Shown: in pieces, positions 11,811 through 23,210 of the stretch
Position numbering within the stretch: position 1 is the first letter of the stretch
How the letters are laid out: each line of letters begins with the position of its first letter
From: Aspidiotus rigidus
Lineage: Eukaryota; Arthropoda; Insecta; Hemiptera; Diaspididae
Reading direction: 5' to 3'
Assembly: GCA_035079385.1 (NCBI GenBank)
Contig: JAVHKY010000034.1
Coordinates: 372,001-436,000 of the forward strand
Length of the DNA stretch: 64,000 nt
Notes under the pieces: model-generated
Database searches by the model: none
What the model saw: only the letters and a program-made list of their open reading frames with translations
Told to the model about the DNA's origin: nothing
Translations under genes and position numbers: made by a program

Positions 11811-12825
11811 TACAATCAGGTTCTTCCATAAAAACGCAGATTTGTTTAAAGTTTTTCTTTCAGCCAAAACGCAGCTCGTATTTCTCACATTAAAGAAAAA
11901 TAATGACTGGGATCGGACTTTTAATATGATATTGTGGTATAGAGAGGGTCAACTAAGATTTATGAGCGTGCTTTCGATATCCAGTTAGCATCCTTCAAGA
12001 TAAGCCGCCTCAACATTTGGCGAAGGTCTGTAGGCAGTTTTCGTCGAACACCAAACTTCTCTTCCCTTTTATGAAAAACTGTCAAAGTTGATGGATGATC
12101 TGCCTTTTTGGCTGGATTTGGCGGGACAGCAACGTTGCGTTTATTTTATGGTCACTATATGCTCGTTTCGACCCCAGTGACCGAGAGGTTTATTTAACAA
12201 TCAGAAGGACACAGATATATTTTTACTGCTCGCCGGTCGCCCCTGTATTTTGGAGGTCCATGTCATCATTCGCCTTTCCGATTCGGAGAAACGTAATTGG
12301 AGTAATTGTTTGTGCTCCGTTAATGGTACGTAGATTGTATTGACTTTAAATCGTTAGTAACCCACCCTACGAGATCGGCAAAATGGCTGGACATGTGCAC
12401 CTCTCTGGACATTCTTGGATTAATATTAAAGCAGCATTACGTCTGCAGTGGATCGTATAGATCACAGTTCTTTTGTACTCCCTCGAAGGTGGAAGGAATT
12501 CATGAACCGCTTTACTGCTAAAGTACTGTTGAAAGTGACACAATCGTTTGCACTACATTCATAATTCAAAAAACTGATCTCGACTTCTCTGTATTGAACT
12601 CAGACCACTTCCATTACGCCAGCCTTCGTAAAAAGCTCCGCCCATGGATACCCTATTTTGAGGAGGTAGGCTTGACTATGATTGTCTTAATGGAGGTTAT
12701 GAATGAGGTAACAGAAATGTCGATGCAAAATAAAGTTTCGTTTAATGAGTGCGGGCAAAGTCTAAGCGTTTTTTCTTAAAACTGGGTCGAATTCTTGCAC
12801 GAACAAAATTTTCATAATTTAAGTA
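11810..12825. other. Non-coding, nothing recognised
   Basis: Open frames at 12095-12343 and 12594-12779 show no family motif, signal peptide or splice context. No repeat boundaries were found. Confidence 0.4.
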
Positions 12826-13151
12826 CTACGAGAGTAGCCAATTGTATTGACAACAATTTGTTCGTGCTACTCCCTCATTCACGAATCAATTTTACTCGAC
12901 AACTCGATCCTTGTACGTGAAGTGACAGTTTCCTCAAATCGTATAAACTCCACCTCATAGTCTTCTTTGTACAAAAGCACCATTTCACGCATCGAAAAAA
13001 GAAAAATACATCATAATGTTTGATTATCATCATCACATTCTATGAATTTGCTGTCGGATTTGAAACATCTTTTTCAATAGCAACAATCGTGCTCTTAGAA
13101 CTAGAATAAAAATAATGGGTTTTAGTTTTCCTGTGTATGGAAAACGCAAAG

Positions 13152-14242
13152 CTAAAATGTATTGCAACAATTATTGCATGCACAACAGGTCAAACAATAC
13201 GCATGATAGCATAAACAGGTACCACATCGTTCGCAGCCTGTTTGTTCACCAGAATCTTTATTCCAAAAGTGGACTTTCTTCGATTTCAGTTTTTGCATCT
13301 TTTTCTCTGAAATAAAATCTCCTTGATTCACGTACAGATCGACAATGCCAACATCCGAAGTCACATCGCTCAAGTAAACCTCTATTCTTGTTGTAGGACA
13401 TTTACAGAGCCAAGCATTTTTACCATGCCATAATCTTGACTTTTTCACAGCATACTTTTTCATCGGTTGGGCCGATGTATCTTTAGCAAAATAAATTTTG
13501 TTGAATTTGAATACGTTTGCCTGTAAGATGTCCTGACACGCACGTCGTACTTCCAGCTCTGTTTCCCAGCCACAAAATTCGAATTCATTTTCTTCATCAT
13601 TCGGATTTTGAGGAGGAACTGAAAATAAAACATCGATTATGTACTTAAGTACAAGTTTCTTTTCTGAATTTGTTTCGACCAATATGATATTGTTGAGGCT
13701 TGCAAAGGTGCAGCCATTCACAACATATACTGCCGAGGTCAACAAAAGTAAACGTTTGTATCCATTTATACTGTGAGAGGAAATGTTAACCTTAAAAGCA
13801 ACGGTCAAAAGGAGTCAAAGAGAGAATCTACTCGATGGATGATTCTTTTGAAGGCGAAATATAATGATCTAACAGTAGGGCCTGATAGGGTAGTGGTTAT
13901 TTCACACGTCAGGGAGACAAGAGGTAGCAGGTTCGATTCCCACTCACGCCAGGCAATTTTTCCTCATATTTCCTCTTCCGTCCTTATCTAGAATCTACTT
14001 GAACGAATCAAGTCGAAGAGGAGATGAATAAATGCACAAGTGTAGCAAATCGACTCCAAGATGAAACGACAAAGATTTTCAACGTTATGTGTTAAGAAAA
14101 ATTACTTTTCCACTATGAGGTAGGTACCTTCAGAAATTCCATGGACCGTGTTGATTCTATAATTTTCCCATCCCCTCGACTCGGAATGAACTTCATTCAG
14201 ATACCTAACGAGTATAGCAAGGAACACTACTTTCAAGTTCAT
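13152..14242 (-). CDS. Cysteine-rich secreted family, copy B (193 aa, two exons)
   Basis: Exon 1 is 14242-14128 (115 bp). Its start MNLKVVFLAILV gives a signal peptide with likely cleavage near VHSES. Exon 2 is 13618-13152 (467 bp), acceptor TTTTCAG, donor GAAG|GTACC, phase 1. The 509 bp intron holds a tRNA-like SINE. Mature blocks: EFEFCGWETELEVRRAC, the QANVFKFNKIYF strand, AQPMKKYAVKKS, WLCKCPTT, DVTSDVGIVDLYV, GDFISEKKMQKL, and a tail with GCERCGTCLCYHAYCLTCCACNN. I do not recognise the family and assign no function. Disulphides or metal binding are possible from the many cysteines. The frame is open throughout, unlike its tandem twin C. Confidence 0.85.
13879..13951 (+). repeat. tRNA-like head of a SINE, inside the intron of copy B
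   Basis: GGCCTGA, TAGTGGTTA (A-box-like) and GGTTCGATTCCC (B-box-like) lie at tRNA spacing, but the T-stem and acceptor stem are degraded. The paralogous element at 20053 is better preserved. It lies antisense to the gene and was present before the 12.8-24.1 kb duplication. Confidence 0.55.
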
Positions 14243-14344
14243 AATTTTTAATGCAAAATCAAAGAGAAATTCACAAACAAAATTTTCTCGGCACAATTGT
14301 CTACGTTTTTCGGCATCCTGGTCTTTTCTTTAACTTACTCGCAT

Positions 14345-14361
14345 GGTAGCACATGTGATGA
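14345..14361 (-). promoter_or_regulatory. Conserved upstream element of copy B (diverged)
   Basis: About 100 bp upstream of the copy B start, this matches the family upstream element (minus-strand ...CACATGTGCTAC) with several changes. A second block shared by A, B and C lies slightly further upstream (14385-14470). Confidence 0.35.
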
Positions 14362-15952
14362 ATTTAGATTAATGTTGTTTTCACAAGATGGCATAAAAAA
14401 AACATATTGACGCAACCTCAAAATACCAAGCCGCGTCAAACTATCAAAGTTAGCTGAACCGCATGTTGGAAACTGAACAAAACGATAATCAGGATAGGCT
14501 AGCCTGTAACACACGAGTATAGGTGGTCAACTTTCAGAACTTCCCATTAGACAAAGACAACGACCTCGATCCTTCTTATAGTGCCAGAAGGCCGCTCTAG
14601 TAACCAACTATATTTCAGGATTGAATTTTCAGTGTGATATTTAAGTAGTAGACGTCAAATATATGACGTATCATATTTCAGGACCTTTCTAAACCCTAGC
14701 TCCGTGTTTCTGGATTTTATGAATTCACATCTTTCAATTTAAGAATAGCTCTGCTAGTCTAGTTCGTTAGCAGGACTAGTCCGGAAGAGGAAGAGGCGTA
14801 GCCGCCCTCAACTCACGTTCGTGACCTTAACTTACACAAAAACTAAACTCCAATAATACCATGGGCTGAGTGAGCATTAGTTTACGCCCCTTTAAAGGAT
14901 CTAGGATGGACATTATTGAGTGGAGGACGCCATTGGTTCTCGACTCCTAGATGTAGAATGGATTGAAGAAAGAAATTTGGAACCAGATTTTAATTATTGA
15001 CCGGGAGCGGGAACCTGCTCCATGGGTGGTTATTTCAAGAAAGATTTCGCTATCACTCTAGAAATATCGATTTGCGGATTTGTGCCACTGCGATGGACCT
15101 CGAGTTGAATATCTTATTGAGCAAGTACTAATTTTATTCTTCTCTCCTAATTTATTTCTAGTAAAGTAAATGCAGTAAAGTTTCTTTTAATTTATCTGAT
15201 ATTTCTGTTGCAATTCTATTAATTGGTAATGATTTAATGTAGGTACGTATTTAATTTGAGGTAATTGACATATCAATTATATTAATTATTTGATTTTCTC
15301 AGTTCATTTTATTTCAGCAGTATCAATAATATTATTGTTTTCTATTAAGTATTCATTTACCGGTAATTCAAATGTTCATGAAATCCTTCAAATTTAAATG
15401 ATAATATTGAACAAATTAATTTGAATCTTTCTTTTATTTTCGATGATATATAATATACATATTATTATTTTTTAAATAAATAATTCCATCATTGAAACTG
15501 AATAATCCTGATAATTTCAATTGGCTATGTGTAATATTTAAAACTCCAAGAAAGGAAATTATTATCTATCAATAAAATTAATATTATTTATTTAGAATAC
15601 CATAATTTTATAAATTCGATTTTTGTAGCCTCAATACAATATGTATAAATAAAAATTTAAATAACAATTATTGATGTTATACAATTAGGTAAAAAACAAA
15701 TTATCCAACCCAAATTCAATTACCTATAACATTTTATACCTACAAAAGTTAAAGAATGTATCAGTTGAATAAGAAAAAAATTTTAATTGCTATTTTTTTA
15801 GATAATTCAATTAAAAATATTATTCTAACACCTATTAATTTTATTATTAGTTTCAATTTTATATTGAGCATAACTTTTGATATTGGAATTAATTTGAATA
15901 ATATAAGGTGAATAAGACAAACTCCTTGTATGTGGACAATTGATGATGAAGG

Positions 15953-15999
15953 TGGCAGAAAACACTCATCACTTGTTATGTGAGTGTTTTGTGCTACCC
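15953..15999. repeat. Hairpin in AT-rich tract, unit 1
   Basis: GGCAGAAAACACTCA and its reverse complement (TGAGTGTTTTGTGCTACC, one or two mismatches) flank a short loop. The same hairpin is kept in unit 2 at 22393-22446 although the flanks have diverged. Confidence 0.6.
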
Positions 16000-16176
16000 T
16001 CATCATCCTTAGAAAATATCATCTATCAAAATATTCTAAGTAATCATGTAAAATTATTTTTACATTCAAATTTCAATCTATAAATGAATTTTCTTTAATA
16101 TTTCAATAGAATGAATACCCAAGCCAATTTTTCTTCTACTTATATTGAGTGACTGATATTATGAACATAAATAATA

Positions 16177-16330
16177 TGAGTCGCGCTCAGCGAAACCATG
16201 TACTAAGTCGGAAAAAAAAATTCTGATTTTTTTTTATTTGAAAGCAGAAGACCTCTTCTGAAAATTTCACCAAAAATCGGAATTTTTTTTCCCCGACTTA
16301 GTACATGGTTTCGCTGAGCACGACTCATAT
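16177..16330. mobile_element. MITE of about 154 bp, present only in unit 1
   Basis: Terminal inverted repeats of about 45 bp, starting GAGTCGCGCTCAGCGAAACC and ending in its reverse complement with one or two differences. The paralogous position in unit 2 (about 22740) lacks it, so it is a genuine insertion after duplication. No coding capacity. Confidence 0.8.
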
Positions 16331-16732
16331 AATCAATAATTTTTTTTTGGAATTAGTCATATTTTTAGTAATGATCAACAAAATTATTTTTAATGAAAAG
16401 TTTATATTTTTATAACATGTTTTTCCTATTATAATGATTTTATTAACTGGAATTGAGTTGATAATTAATCTAAATTTGTTTATATTTAATTTTTTCCATT
16501 CAAGTAGGTTATTTCATTTTGATAATTTTAATTTATTGGAATTTGGATCATTTATTTTAATATTTTTATTTGAGTAAAATTCATATTATTTCTATTTAAT
16601 TGTATTTTTTGTTTGTATAGATTCAAATTTAGTAATAACAGTTTTTGATGAGATTCAACTTATTAGGATTCATATCTTTTTTATTGCTCATTTATTATAA
16701 TAGTTATATTATTTTTAACATAAGAATTTGAG

Positions 16733-18012
16733 AACGACAAATACCACAATGGGTACATGAACGAAAACCGACAAATACTACAAAGAGTAAATGTACGTAG
16801 GGAAATTGCAAAAAGCCGCAGAAATAAAACAAACAGAGTACCGCAAGCACTTTCGGCTAAGAAGCCATCAACGGGCGGAGAATAAAAAGCGACTGACAGA
16901 GGAACAGTCGACGACAGAAAACAACGGTGAGGTCATGATTGAACTAACGACTCCTCGCGATGTGAGTCATACTCGTAAATTAGTTCAACCAATCCCTCGT
17001 CCGGAATATACCTGTTAAGTACGGTTACGTTATCGCTGTTCAGGTGACGAATGATTTCGATATTTTCCAACGCCATTCTTTTTAAATACGATCTTTCTCC
17101 ATGGAAGAGGGTCTCTGACCCCTCTCTGAAACTGTGGCCACAGGTGATCAAATGGTCCGCGAAGGCCGATTCCCCCAATTTGCCCTTTTTCCAGGCCTTT
17201 AAGTGCTCAGCCACTCTTATTTGGAGCTGGCGACCGGTCTCACCTATGTAAATTCCGTCACAGTCGTTGCACCTTATACTATAAATCCCACTCCTCTGTA
17301 AAGGTGGTGTAGGGTCTTTCAATCTAACGAACAGGCCCGTTGGGTTCCCTCGTTTCGGAGGTCTTTATGTCGAGATTCGAGGCTGACCTCTCTTCCTCGG
17401 GCCAGTCTTTCTTAAATCATGTTCACTATTGGCACAGATATGTAGATGACGTGCTATGTGCGTGGACAGGTCCCCAAGAACTCCTTGGTGAGTTTCTCAA
17501 GTATCTAAATGCTCAGTTCCCCTCCAAAAAGTTTACTTTGGAGGTAGGTAATTCTACTATAAACTTCCTGGACCTTACCATCTCCGAAAGAGATGGGGCC
17601 CATGAGTTCGCAATATACAGAAAAGATACTTCGACCGATATTGTTGTCCACGGCGCGTCATTCTGCCCTGAAAATATCGAAATCATTCGTCACCTGAACA
17701 GCGATAACGTAACCGTACTTAACAGGTATATTCTGGACGAGGGATTGGTTGAACTAATTTACGAGTATGACTCACATCGCGAGGAGTCGTTAGTTCAATC
17801 ATGACCTCACCGTTGTTTTCTGTCGTCGACTGTTCCTCTGTCAGTCGCTTTTTATTCTCCGCCCGTTGATGGCTTCTTAGCCGAAAGTGCTTGCGGTACT
17901 CTGTTTGTTTTATTTCTGCGGCTTTTTGCAATTTCCCTACGTACATTTACTCATTGTGGTATTTGTCGTTCTCAATATGTCGGGCCGTAACTTGCAGGAA
18001 CGAATCGATTCA
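16733..18012. mobile_element. Fold-back Penelope-like insertion (PLE-3) with 13 bp target-site duplication
   Basis: Two 5'-truncated PLE copies sit tail-outward. The minus strand 17322-16933 encodes a GIY-YIG domain (GIYSIRCNDCDGIYIGETGR). The plus strand 17340-17670 encodes an RT end (HRYVDDVLCAWTGP, INFLDLTI), which then jumps to the PLE C-terminal tail. Arms 16785-17067 and 17670-17952 are inverted repeats about 283 bp long and nearly identical. The insertion is bounded by ATAAGAATTTGAG (16720-16732 and 18013-18025). The paralogous site at 23195-23210 is empty. It belongs with PLE-5 and PLE-8. Confidence 0.88.
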
Positions 18013-19045
18013 ATAAGAATTTGAGTTATATTATTCAAGGAGGCTAAAGGTTCATTCCAATGCACAATAGGCTCCCGTGATATCACAGACGATGGGTCCT
18101 TAGAACTTTAATTTATTCTCAAGGCGGAATAATCAAATCACCTGCTTGCTGCTCCTATTCTTCAATTGTAGGGAGTGCTACGTTGAGGGTTTGTTGATAG
18201 ACTTCTAGTCTCTTCACCTGCATCCGTCCACCTTAAAATAACATTGTTAACGAACCCTGAGAGCACTCAGAACAATACACCTAGTTCTAGTTGAAAAGAC
18301 AGTTTTACTGAACTCTTCCGAGTTCATCTAACCCTAACTACCCAGTGTCAGAAGAGGCTTAGTTCACCCGAGGTTAGCAATAAATTCACACTGGTACAAT
18401 AGCTTTAGGTATTTTTTGAACATCGCTGAGTCTAACTGTCACTCAATCAATAAGAAGTTCATATCTACAGAATTTGTAGAGAAAAGACATAGAATACACG
18501 CACACATGACATCTGTTTCGTCTCAATAGGCATCATCAAATGATCCTAAAGTCTTGCTAGATTTACCGAGACAACTATCAAATGAATTTGTTGTTTATCT
18601 TCCTTCTGGCAGGTGAAATAGAAATTATATTGAAGATACATTCTACCCATCCTCTGAGGACGATGAAATAATTTCCAAATTTTGGGTCTTACTCATAATA
18701 TTAAAGATTTAGGGAAAATATTTTTTTGGCAATTAATCAGCTGTTTTCGACAGGTAAACTAGCTGTTTTAGTCACGGGTAGCCATCTTCGGTAGATAAAC
18801 TGGCTGGTTTAGCCACAGGTTCAAGTTACGGGTTGTACCTTGCGTACGTAATTTGCACGTAATTTGAACGTATAAAAAAAAGTTTTCTATCAGACGCGGT
18901 CCACCAGCTCGTGATAAGTCACTCGCTTTAAGACCTTGTATAATAAATGACTATTTATTTACAAATTCGTAATGTTTTATTGCACTAGCGAGTGACAGCA
19001 GTTACGCCTAAACAGGCAATTCTGAATAAATTGAAGCAGTGACTA
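18013..19045. other. Non-coding remainder of duplication unit 1
   Basis: Aligns with 23211-24080 in unit 2. No ORF, RNA gene or separate mobile element recognised. Confidence 0.5.
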
Positions 19046-19366
19046 CCAATGGCAACTGTATTGACAACAATATTTTTGTGCTACTCCCTCATTCTCGAAT
19101 CAAAATTCCTCGACAACTCCACGGTTTCCTCAAATCGTATAACGTCCACCTCAAAGTCTTTGTTTGTAAGCATCATTTCACGCATCAAAAAAAAAAAAAA
19201 TACTATCATAACGTTTAATTGTCTTCATCACATTCTATGAATTTGCTGTCGGATTGAAAATATATTTTTCAACAGCATCAATCGTACTCTTGGAAATAGA
19301 ATAAAAATAATGGAGAGAGGTCCTAGTTTTTCTGAGTAAGAAAAACGCAAAGCTAAACTGTAATAG

Positions 19367-20400
19367 CTAATGTAATAAACCGCAACAATTATTGCAACAA
19401 CCACAGGTACACAAAAACGCATGATAGTATAAACAGGTACCAAATTTTTCGCAGCCTGTTTGTTCACCAGATCCTTTATTCCAAAAGCGGACTTTATTCG
19501 ATTTCAGTTTTTGCATCTTTTTCTCTGAAATAAAATCTCCTTGATTCACGTACAGATCGACAATGCCAACATCCGAAGTCACATCGCTCAAGTAAACCTC
19601 TCCATTGGTTGTGGGACATTTACAGAGCCAAGCTTTTCTACTATACCAAAATCTTGACTTTTTCACCGCATACATTTTCATCGGTTGGCCAAGGTATCTT
19701 TTGCAAAAAAAATTCTGTTGAATTTAAATACATTTACCTCTAAGACACCCTGACAAGCACGTCGCACGTCCAGCTCTGTTTCCCAACCACAAAATTCGAG
19801 TACATCTCCTTCATCATTCTGATTTTCACGAGGAACTGAAAATAGAACATCGATTATGTACTTAAATACAACCATTCACAACCTATAAGCCTTTAAAACT
19901 TGGCAACGTTGCTAAGATCAACAAAAATAAACGTTTGTATTAATTTGTACCATGAGAGGAAATTTCAACCAGAAACTGTCAAAAGGAATCAAAGAGAGAA
20001 TCTATTCGATGGCTGATCCACCTGAGGGTGAAATACGATGATCTAATCTTAGGGCCTGAGAGGGTAGTGCTTATCACATTTGTCATGGAGACGAGAAGTC
20101 GCGGGTTCGATTCCCGCTTGGGCCAGGCAATTTTTCCTCATGTTTCCCTAGAATCTACTCAAACAAATCGAGTCGAAGACGATATGAATAAGTACAAAGT
20201 ACATGACTTTTCTCTTCAAGCGCTCCAAGATGAAACGATGATAAAAGATTTTCAACGTTATGTGTTAAGAAAAATTACTTTTCCACTATGAGGTACCTTC
20301 AGAAATTTTATGTACTGCGTTGATTCTATAATTTTCCCATCCCCTCGACTTGGAATGAACTTCAATCAGATATGTGATGAATATAGCAATGAATACTACT
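19367..20400 (-). pseudogene. Cysteine-rich secreted family, copy C, broken twin of B
   Basis: Exon 2 is 19835-19367 and is close to copy B (VLEFCGWETELDVRRAC, MKMYAVKKSRFW, WLCKCPTT, DVTSDVGIVDLYV, tail CGCCNNCCG). It has a one-base deletion in the run of G before PMK (about 19680; B has GGG, C has GG). Exon 1 ends at 20297 with an intact GAAG|GTACC donor. Homology is lost at about 20401, and the segment holding the start codon and the beginning of the signal peptide is deleted. Two independent lesions make this a pseudogene. Confidence 0.85.
20053..20125 (+). repeat. Well-preserved tRNA-like SINE head in the intron of copy C
   Basis: The dimensions match a tRNA exactly. The acceptor strands GGCCTGA and TTGGGCC pair over 7 bp with two wobbles. 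The T-arm is perfect (GCGGG, TTCGATT, CCCGC). A 5-bp anticodon stem closes a 7-nt loop. The loop lacks U33 (it has A) and the D-stem is poor, so a working tRNA is unlikely. Its conserved flank (about 20000-20170, shared with unit 1) suggests a tRNA-derived SINE. Confidence 0.6.
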
Positions 20401-20481
20401 AAAAATTCGCGAAAATAATTTTCTCGGCACAACTCTCTACGTGTTTCCGTAACCTGGTCTTCCCTTCAACTTAGTCGCGTG

Positions 20482-20503
20482 GTAGTACCTACAGGTGATA
20501 AAC
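20482..20503 (-). promoter_or_regulatory. Conserved upstream element of copy C
   Basis: Diverged family upstream element (plus strand GTAGTACCTACAGGTGATAAAC) at the expected distance from exon 1. The following block 20525-20600 is shared with copies A and B. Confidence 0.35.
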
Positions 20504-20762
20504 TTAGATTAATATTGTTTTCGCAAGATGGCATAAAAGAAATATTTACCAACTTCAAAATTCCACGCCACGTCAAACTATCAAATTTAGCTGAACCGCG
20601 TATTATTAAAAACTGAACGAAACGATAATCCAGGCAGGCTCATCTATATTTCAGGATTGGACTTTCAGTGTGTGATATTCAAGTGGTGGAAGTGAAATAT
20701 ATGACATATCAGCGCGTGAACATATTTCAGGACCTTTCCAAACCCTACCTCTTCACTGAATA

Positions 20763-20936
20763 ATCTTGGCGACTAGAAAAAATGTGCATTCAACTCAAGA
20801 CATGCCACCTATTATTTTTATTCACTATGACTACATTTTACAGTTAAAATAACAGGAAAAACTGATCAAATTGACAAAAAAAAGAAAAGGCGGCTGTCTC
20901 AAGTTAACACTTTTTTTTCTAGTCACCGAGACTATT
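20763..20936. mobile_element. MITE of about 174 bp, present only in unit 2
   Basis: Inverted ends CTTGGCGACTAGAAAAAA... and ...TTTTTTTCTAGTCACCGAG extend over about 42 bp with mismatches. Unit 1 at about 14700 has no counterpart. Confidence 0.75.
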
Positions 20937-20972
20937 CTCTTCTCTCAGTTTTGACGAATTCACACCTTTCAA

Positions 20973-21274
20973 CAGTTCCATGTGCAAATTCACGTTCGCC
21001 GCACGCGTGTTCCTTGTTACCATGTAACTTTTAACTGTAACATACAGTGTGTTTTTCCCTAGCTATACAGTTTTGTTCCTGCATATTATTGCAACCAACT
21101 TGAATTTACCGGTCTTGGGAGGGCTGTGACGCACACATTTAAAATAAGATTTACTTTTCCCTTTTTCATTTTTCGTTCATCTTACCATATTCACATAAGT
21201 TGTCTAATTAACTGATAATGTTATACATCAAGCAAATAGCCCATTAGTGTTGCTTCAATGCTTGTTAAATAAAG

Positions 21275-21303
<29 letters not shown>
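20973..21303 (+). mobile_element. Retroposed 331 bp insert with poly(A) tail and 11 bp target-site duplication
   Basis: ACACCTTTCAA flanks it at 20962-20972 and 21304-21314. The insert ends in GTTAAATAAAG plus about 30 A. The paralogous site in unit 1 (about 14728) is empty. This is the hallmark of LINE-driven retroposition: a 5'-truncated LINE tail, SINE or processed transcript. The body has no recognisable ORF. Confidence 0.85.
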
Positions 21304-21305
<2 letters not shown>

Positions 21306-21689
21306 ACCTTTCAAGACTAGCTCTGCTAGTCTAACTTGTTGACAAGACTGTAGTGCGGAAGAGCGAGAGGCGTGCCTCCTCCCCTAACTCACGTTCATGA
21401 CCTTGACTTCCACAAAAACTACACTCTAACAACATTGTGGGCTGAGCGAGCATTAGTGTATGCCCCTTCAAAGGATCCAGAGTGGACATTGTTGGGTGGG
21501 GGACGCCATTGTTTCTCGACTCCTAGATGTGGAACGGATTAAAGAGAGAAATTTGGAACCAGATTTCAGTTATTGACCGGGAATCTGTTTCGTGGAAGGT
21601 TATTTCAAGAAAAATGTTGTCATCACTCTGAAAATATGTATTTGCGGATTTATGCTACTGTGATGGACCGCATGTCAAATACCTTATTA

Positions 21690-23210
21690 AGCGAGAATAG
21701 TTATTACTAAATTTTATTCTTCTCTCTTATTTTGTTTCAATGCAGTAAAGTTTCCTTTGATTTAACTAATTTTACTGTCGTAATTCCCTTTATTGATAAT
21801 GATTTAATGTAGGTATTTTGTTTGAGGTGATTGATATAATTATCAATAATATTAATTTAACTATTTGATTTTTTTAGTTATTTTATGTCAGCACTATCAA
21901 ATTATTTTTTTTTCTATTATTCATTTAATTTGAATATTAATGAAATTTGAATAATCGAATCCTTTAAATTTAAATAATGGTATTGAATAAACTAACTTAA
22001 ATCTTTGTTTTATTTTCAAAGATATTAAATATATGTATTATCATGTTTTTTTATAATTGATATAATTCCATCATTGAAACTTAATAATCCTGATAATTCC
22101 AATTCAATAATAATATTTAAAACTCCAAGAGAAGAAATTATTATCAATAAAGTTCATAATCTATATTTTTATAAATTTAATTTTTGTAGCCTCAATAAAT
22201 ATAATATGAATGAAAATTTAAACTACCATTATTGATGTTATACAACTAGGTAAAAAACAAATTATCCAACCCTAATTTTACGTAATAACCTATAATATAT
22301 TATACAAAAGTTGATGAATGTATTAGTTGAACAAAAAAAATAATTTCATGTGTTCACTTGGAATATTTTTATAGATTGTATTTTTTAAGGCTGATGAGGG
22401 AAGCAGAAAACACTCATATAACAAGTTATGAGTGTTTTCTGCCACCTTCATAATCAATTCTGTCCATGTACCCACAAAGAGTCGTCTTATTCATCTTATA
22501 TTATTTAAATCAATTCCAACATTAAAAATTATTGTCAATTATTATTAATAAAATTAACGTTGAAATTATAATATTTAATTTGATTAATTTAAAAAAAATA
22601 ATATCAATATTAAAGATCTTTCACATTCAAATTTTAATCAATAAATTAATTTTAATTAATATTCCAATAAAATGAGTACCTATTTCATTTCTTCTTCTAC
22701 TCATTTTGAGTGACTAATAAATCATAATGGTAAATAATATAATTAGTAAATTTATTTTCAAACTAATCATATTTTTATTAATAATCAACAAAGTTATTTT
22801 TTATCACAATTTTATACTTTTATAGCATTTTTTCCTATTATAATAATTTTATTAATTAGAATTGAATTATTGTCTAAATTTGTTTATAATCAATTTTTTC
22901 TTATCAAATAGATTATATCATTTTAATCATTTCAAGTCATTATTTAGGCCCACGTATAATTACGATACTAATATTTAGAATTCGGATTATTTATTTTAAT
23001 TATCATTTATTTAAGTAAAATTTATATTATTTCTATTCAATTGTATTTTTTGTTTGTATAGATTTTTTTTTTTCAATTTTATTTTTACGAGCATTGAAGC
23101 AATTAAATTAAGTAACAACAGTTTTTGATGAGATTTATTAGGATTCTTATCTTTTTAAATACTGATTCATTATAATAGTTATATTATTTTTAACATAGGA
23201 ATTTTAGTTA
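21690..23210. repeat. AT-rich tract, unit 2 copy
   Basis: Matches 15120-16720 without the MITE and PLE. It holds the conserved hairpin at 22393-22446 (GCAGAAAACACTCAT and its complement around AACAAGTT). Confidence 0.5.

Larger units (their letters stand above)
15120..16720. repeat. AT-rich tract shared by both duplication units; mitochondrial-like composition
   Basis: About 1.6 kb of very AT-rich sequence without a usable nuclear ORF, matched by 21690-23210. Phrases such as 'tttttgtagcctcaat' and 'cctattataatgattttattaa' recall insect mitochondrial DNA. I could not assign a mitochondrial gene by translation, so a NUMT origin is only a suggestion. Confidence 0.4.
12826..19045. repeat. Tandem segmental duplication, unit 1 (contains copy B)
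   Basis: This block aligns end to end with 19046-24080. Shared landmarks in order: 'ttgacaacaat..tcgtgctactccctc' (12850 / 19065); copy B or C exon 2; the intronic tRNA-like element; exon 1; 'gctctgctagtcta' (14750 / 21320); 'gggctgag(t/c)gagcattag' (14864 / 21437); the AT-rich tract; a hairpin (15955 / 22395); 'attcaagg(a/t)ggc' (18033 / 23220); and 'gcgagtgacagcag' (18985 / 24010). Unit 1 is longer mainly because of the PLE at 16733-18012. Confidence 0.85.

Noticed and set aside
16791..17018. Plus-strand ORF repeated identically on the minus strand at 17719-17946
   Set aside because: Both are antisense to the PLE C-terminal tail in the fold-back arms; the identity comes from the inverted repeat.
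20053..20125. Functional tRNA gene
   Set aside because: The dimensions fit, but U33 is replaced by A, the D-stem does not pair, and a degraded sister copy with shared flanks sits in the paralogous intron. A SINE head is likelier.
15120..23210. Definite NUMT call
   Set aside because: Composition is suggestive, but I could not translate any mitochondrial gene convincingly. Left as a hypothesis.
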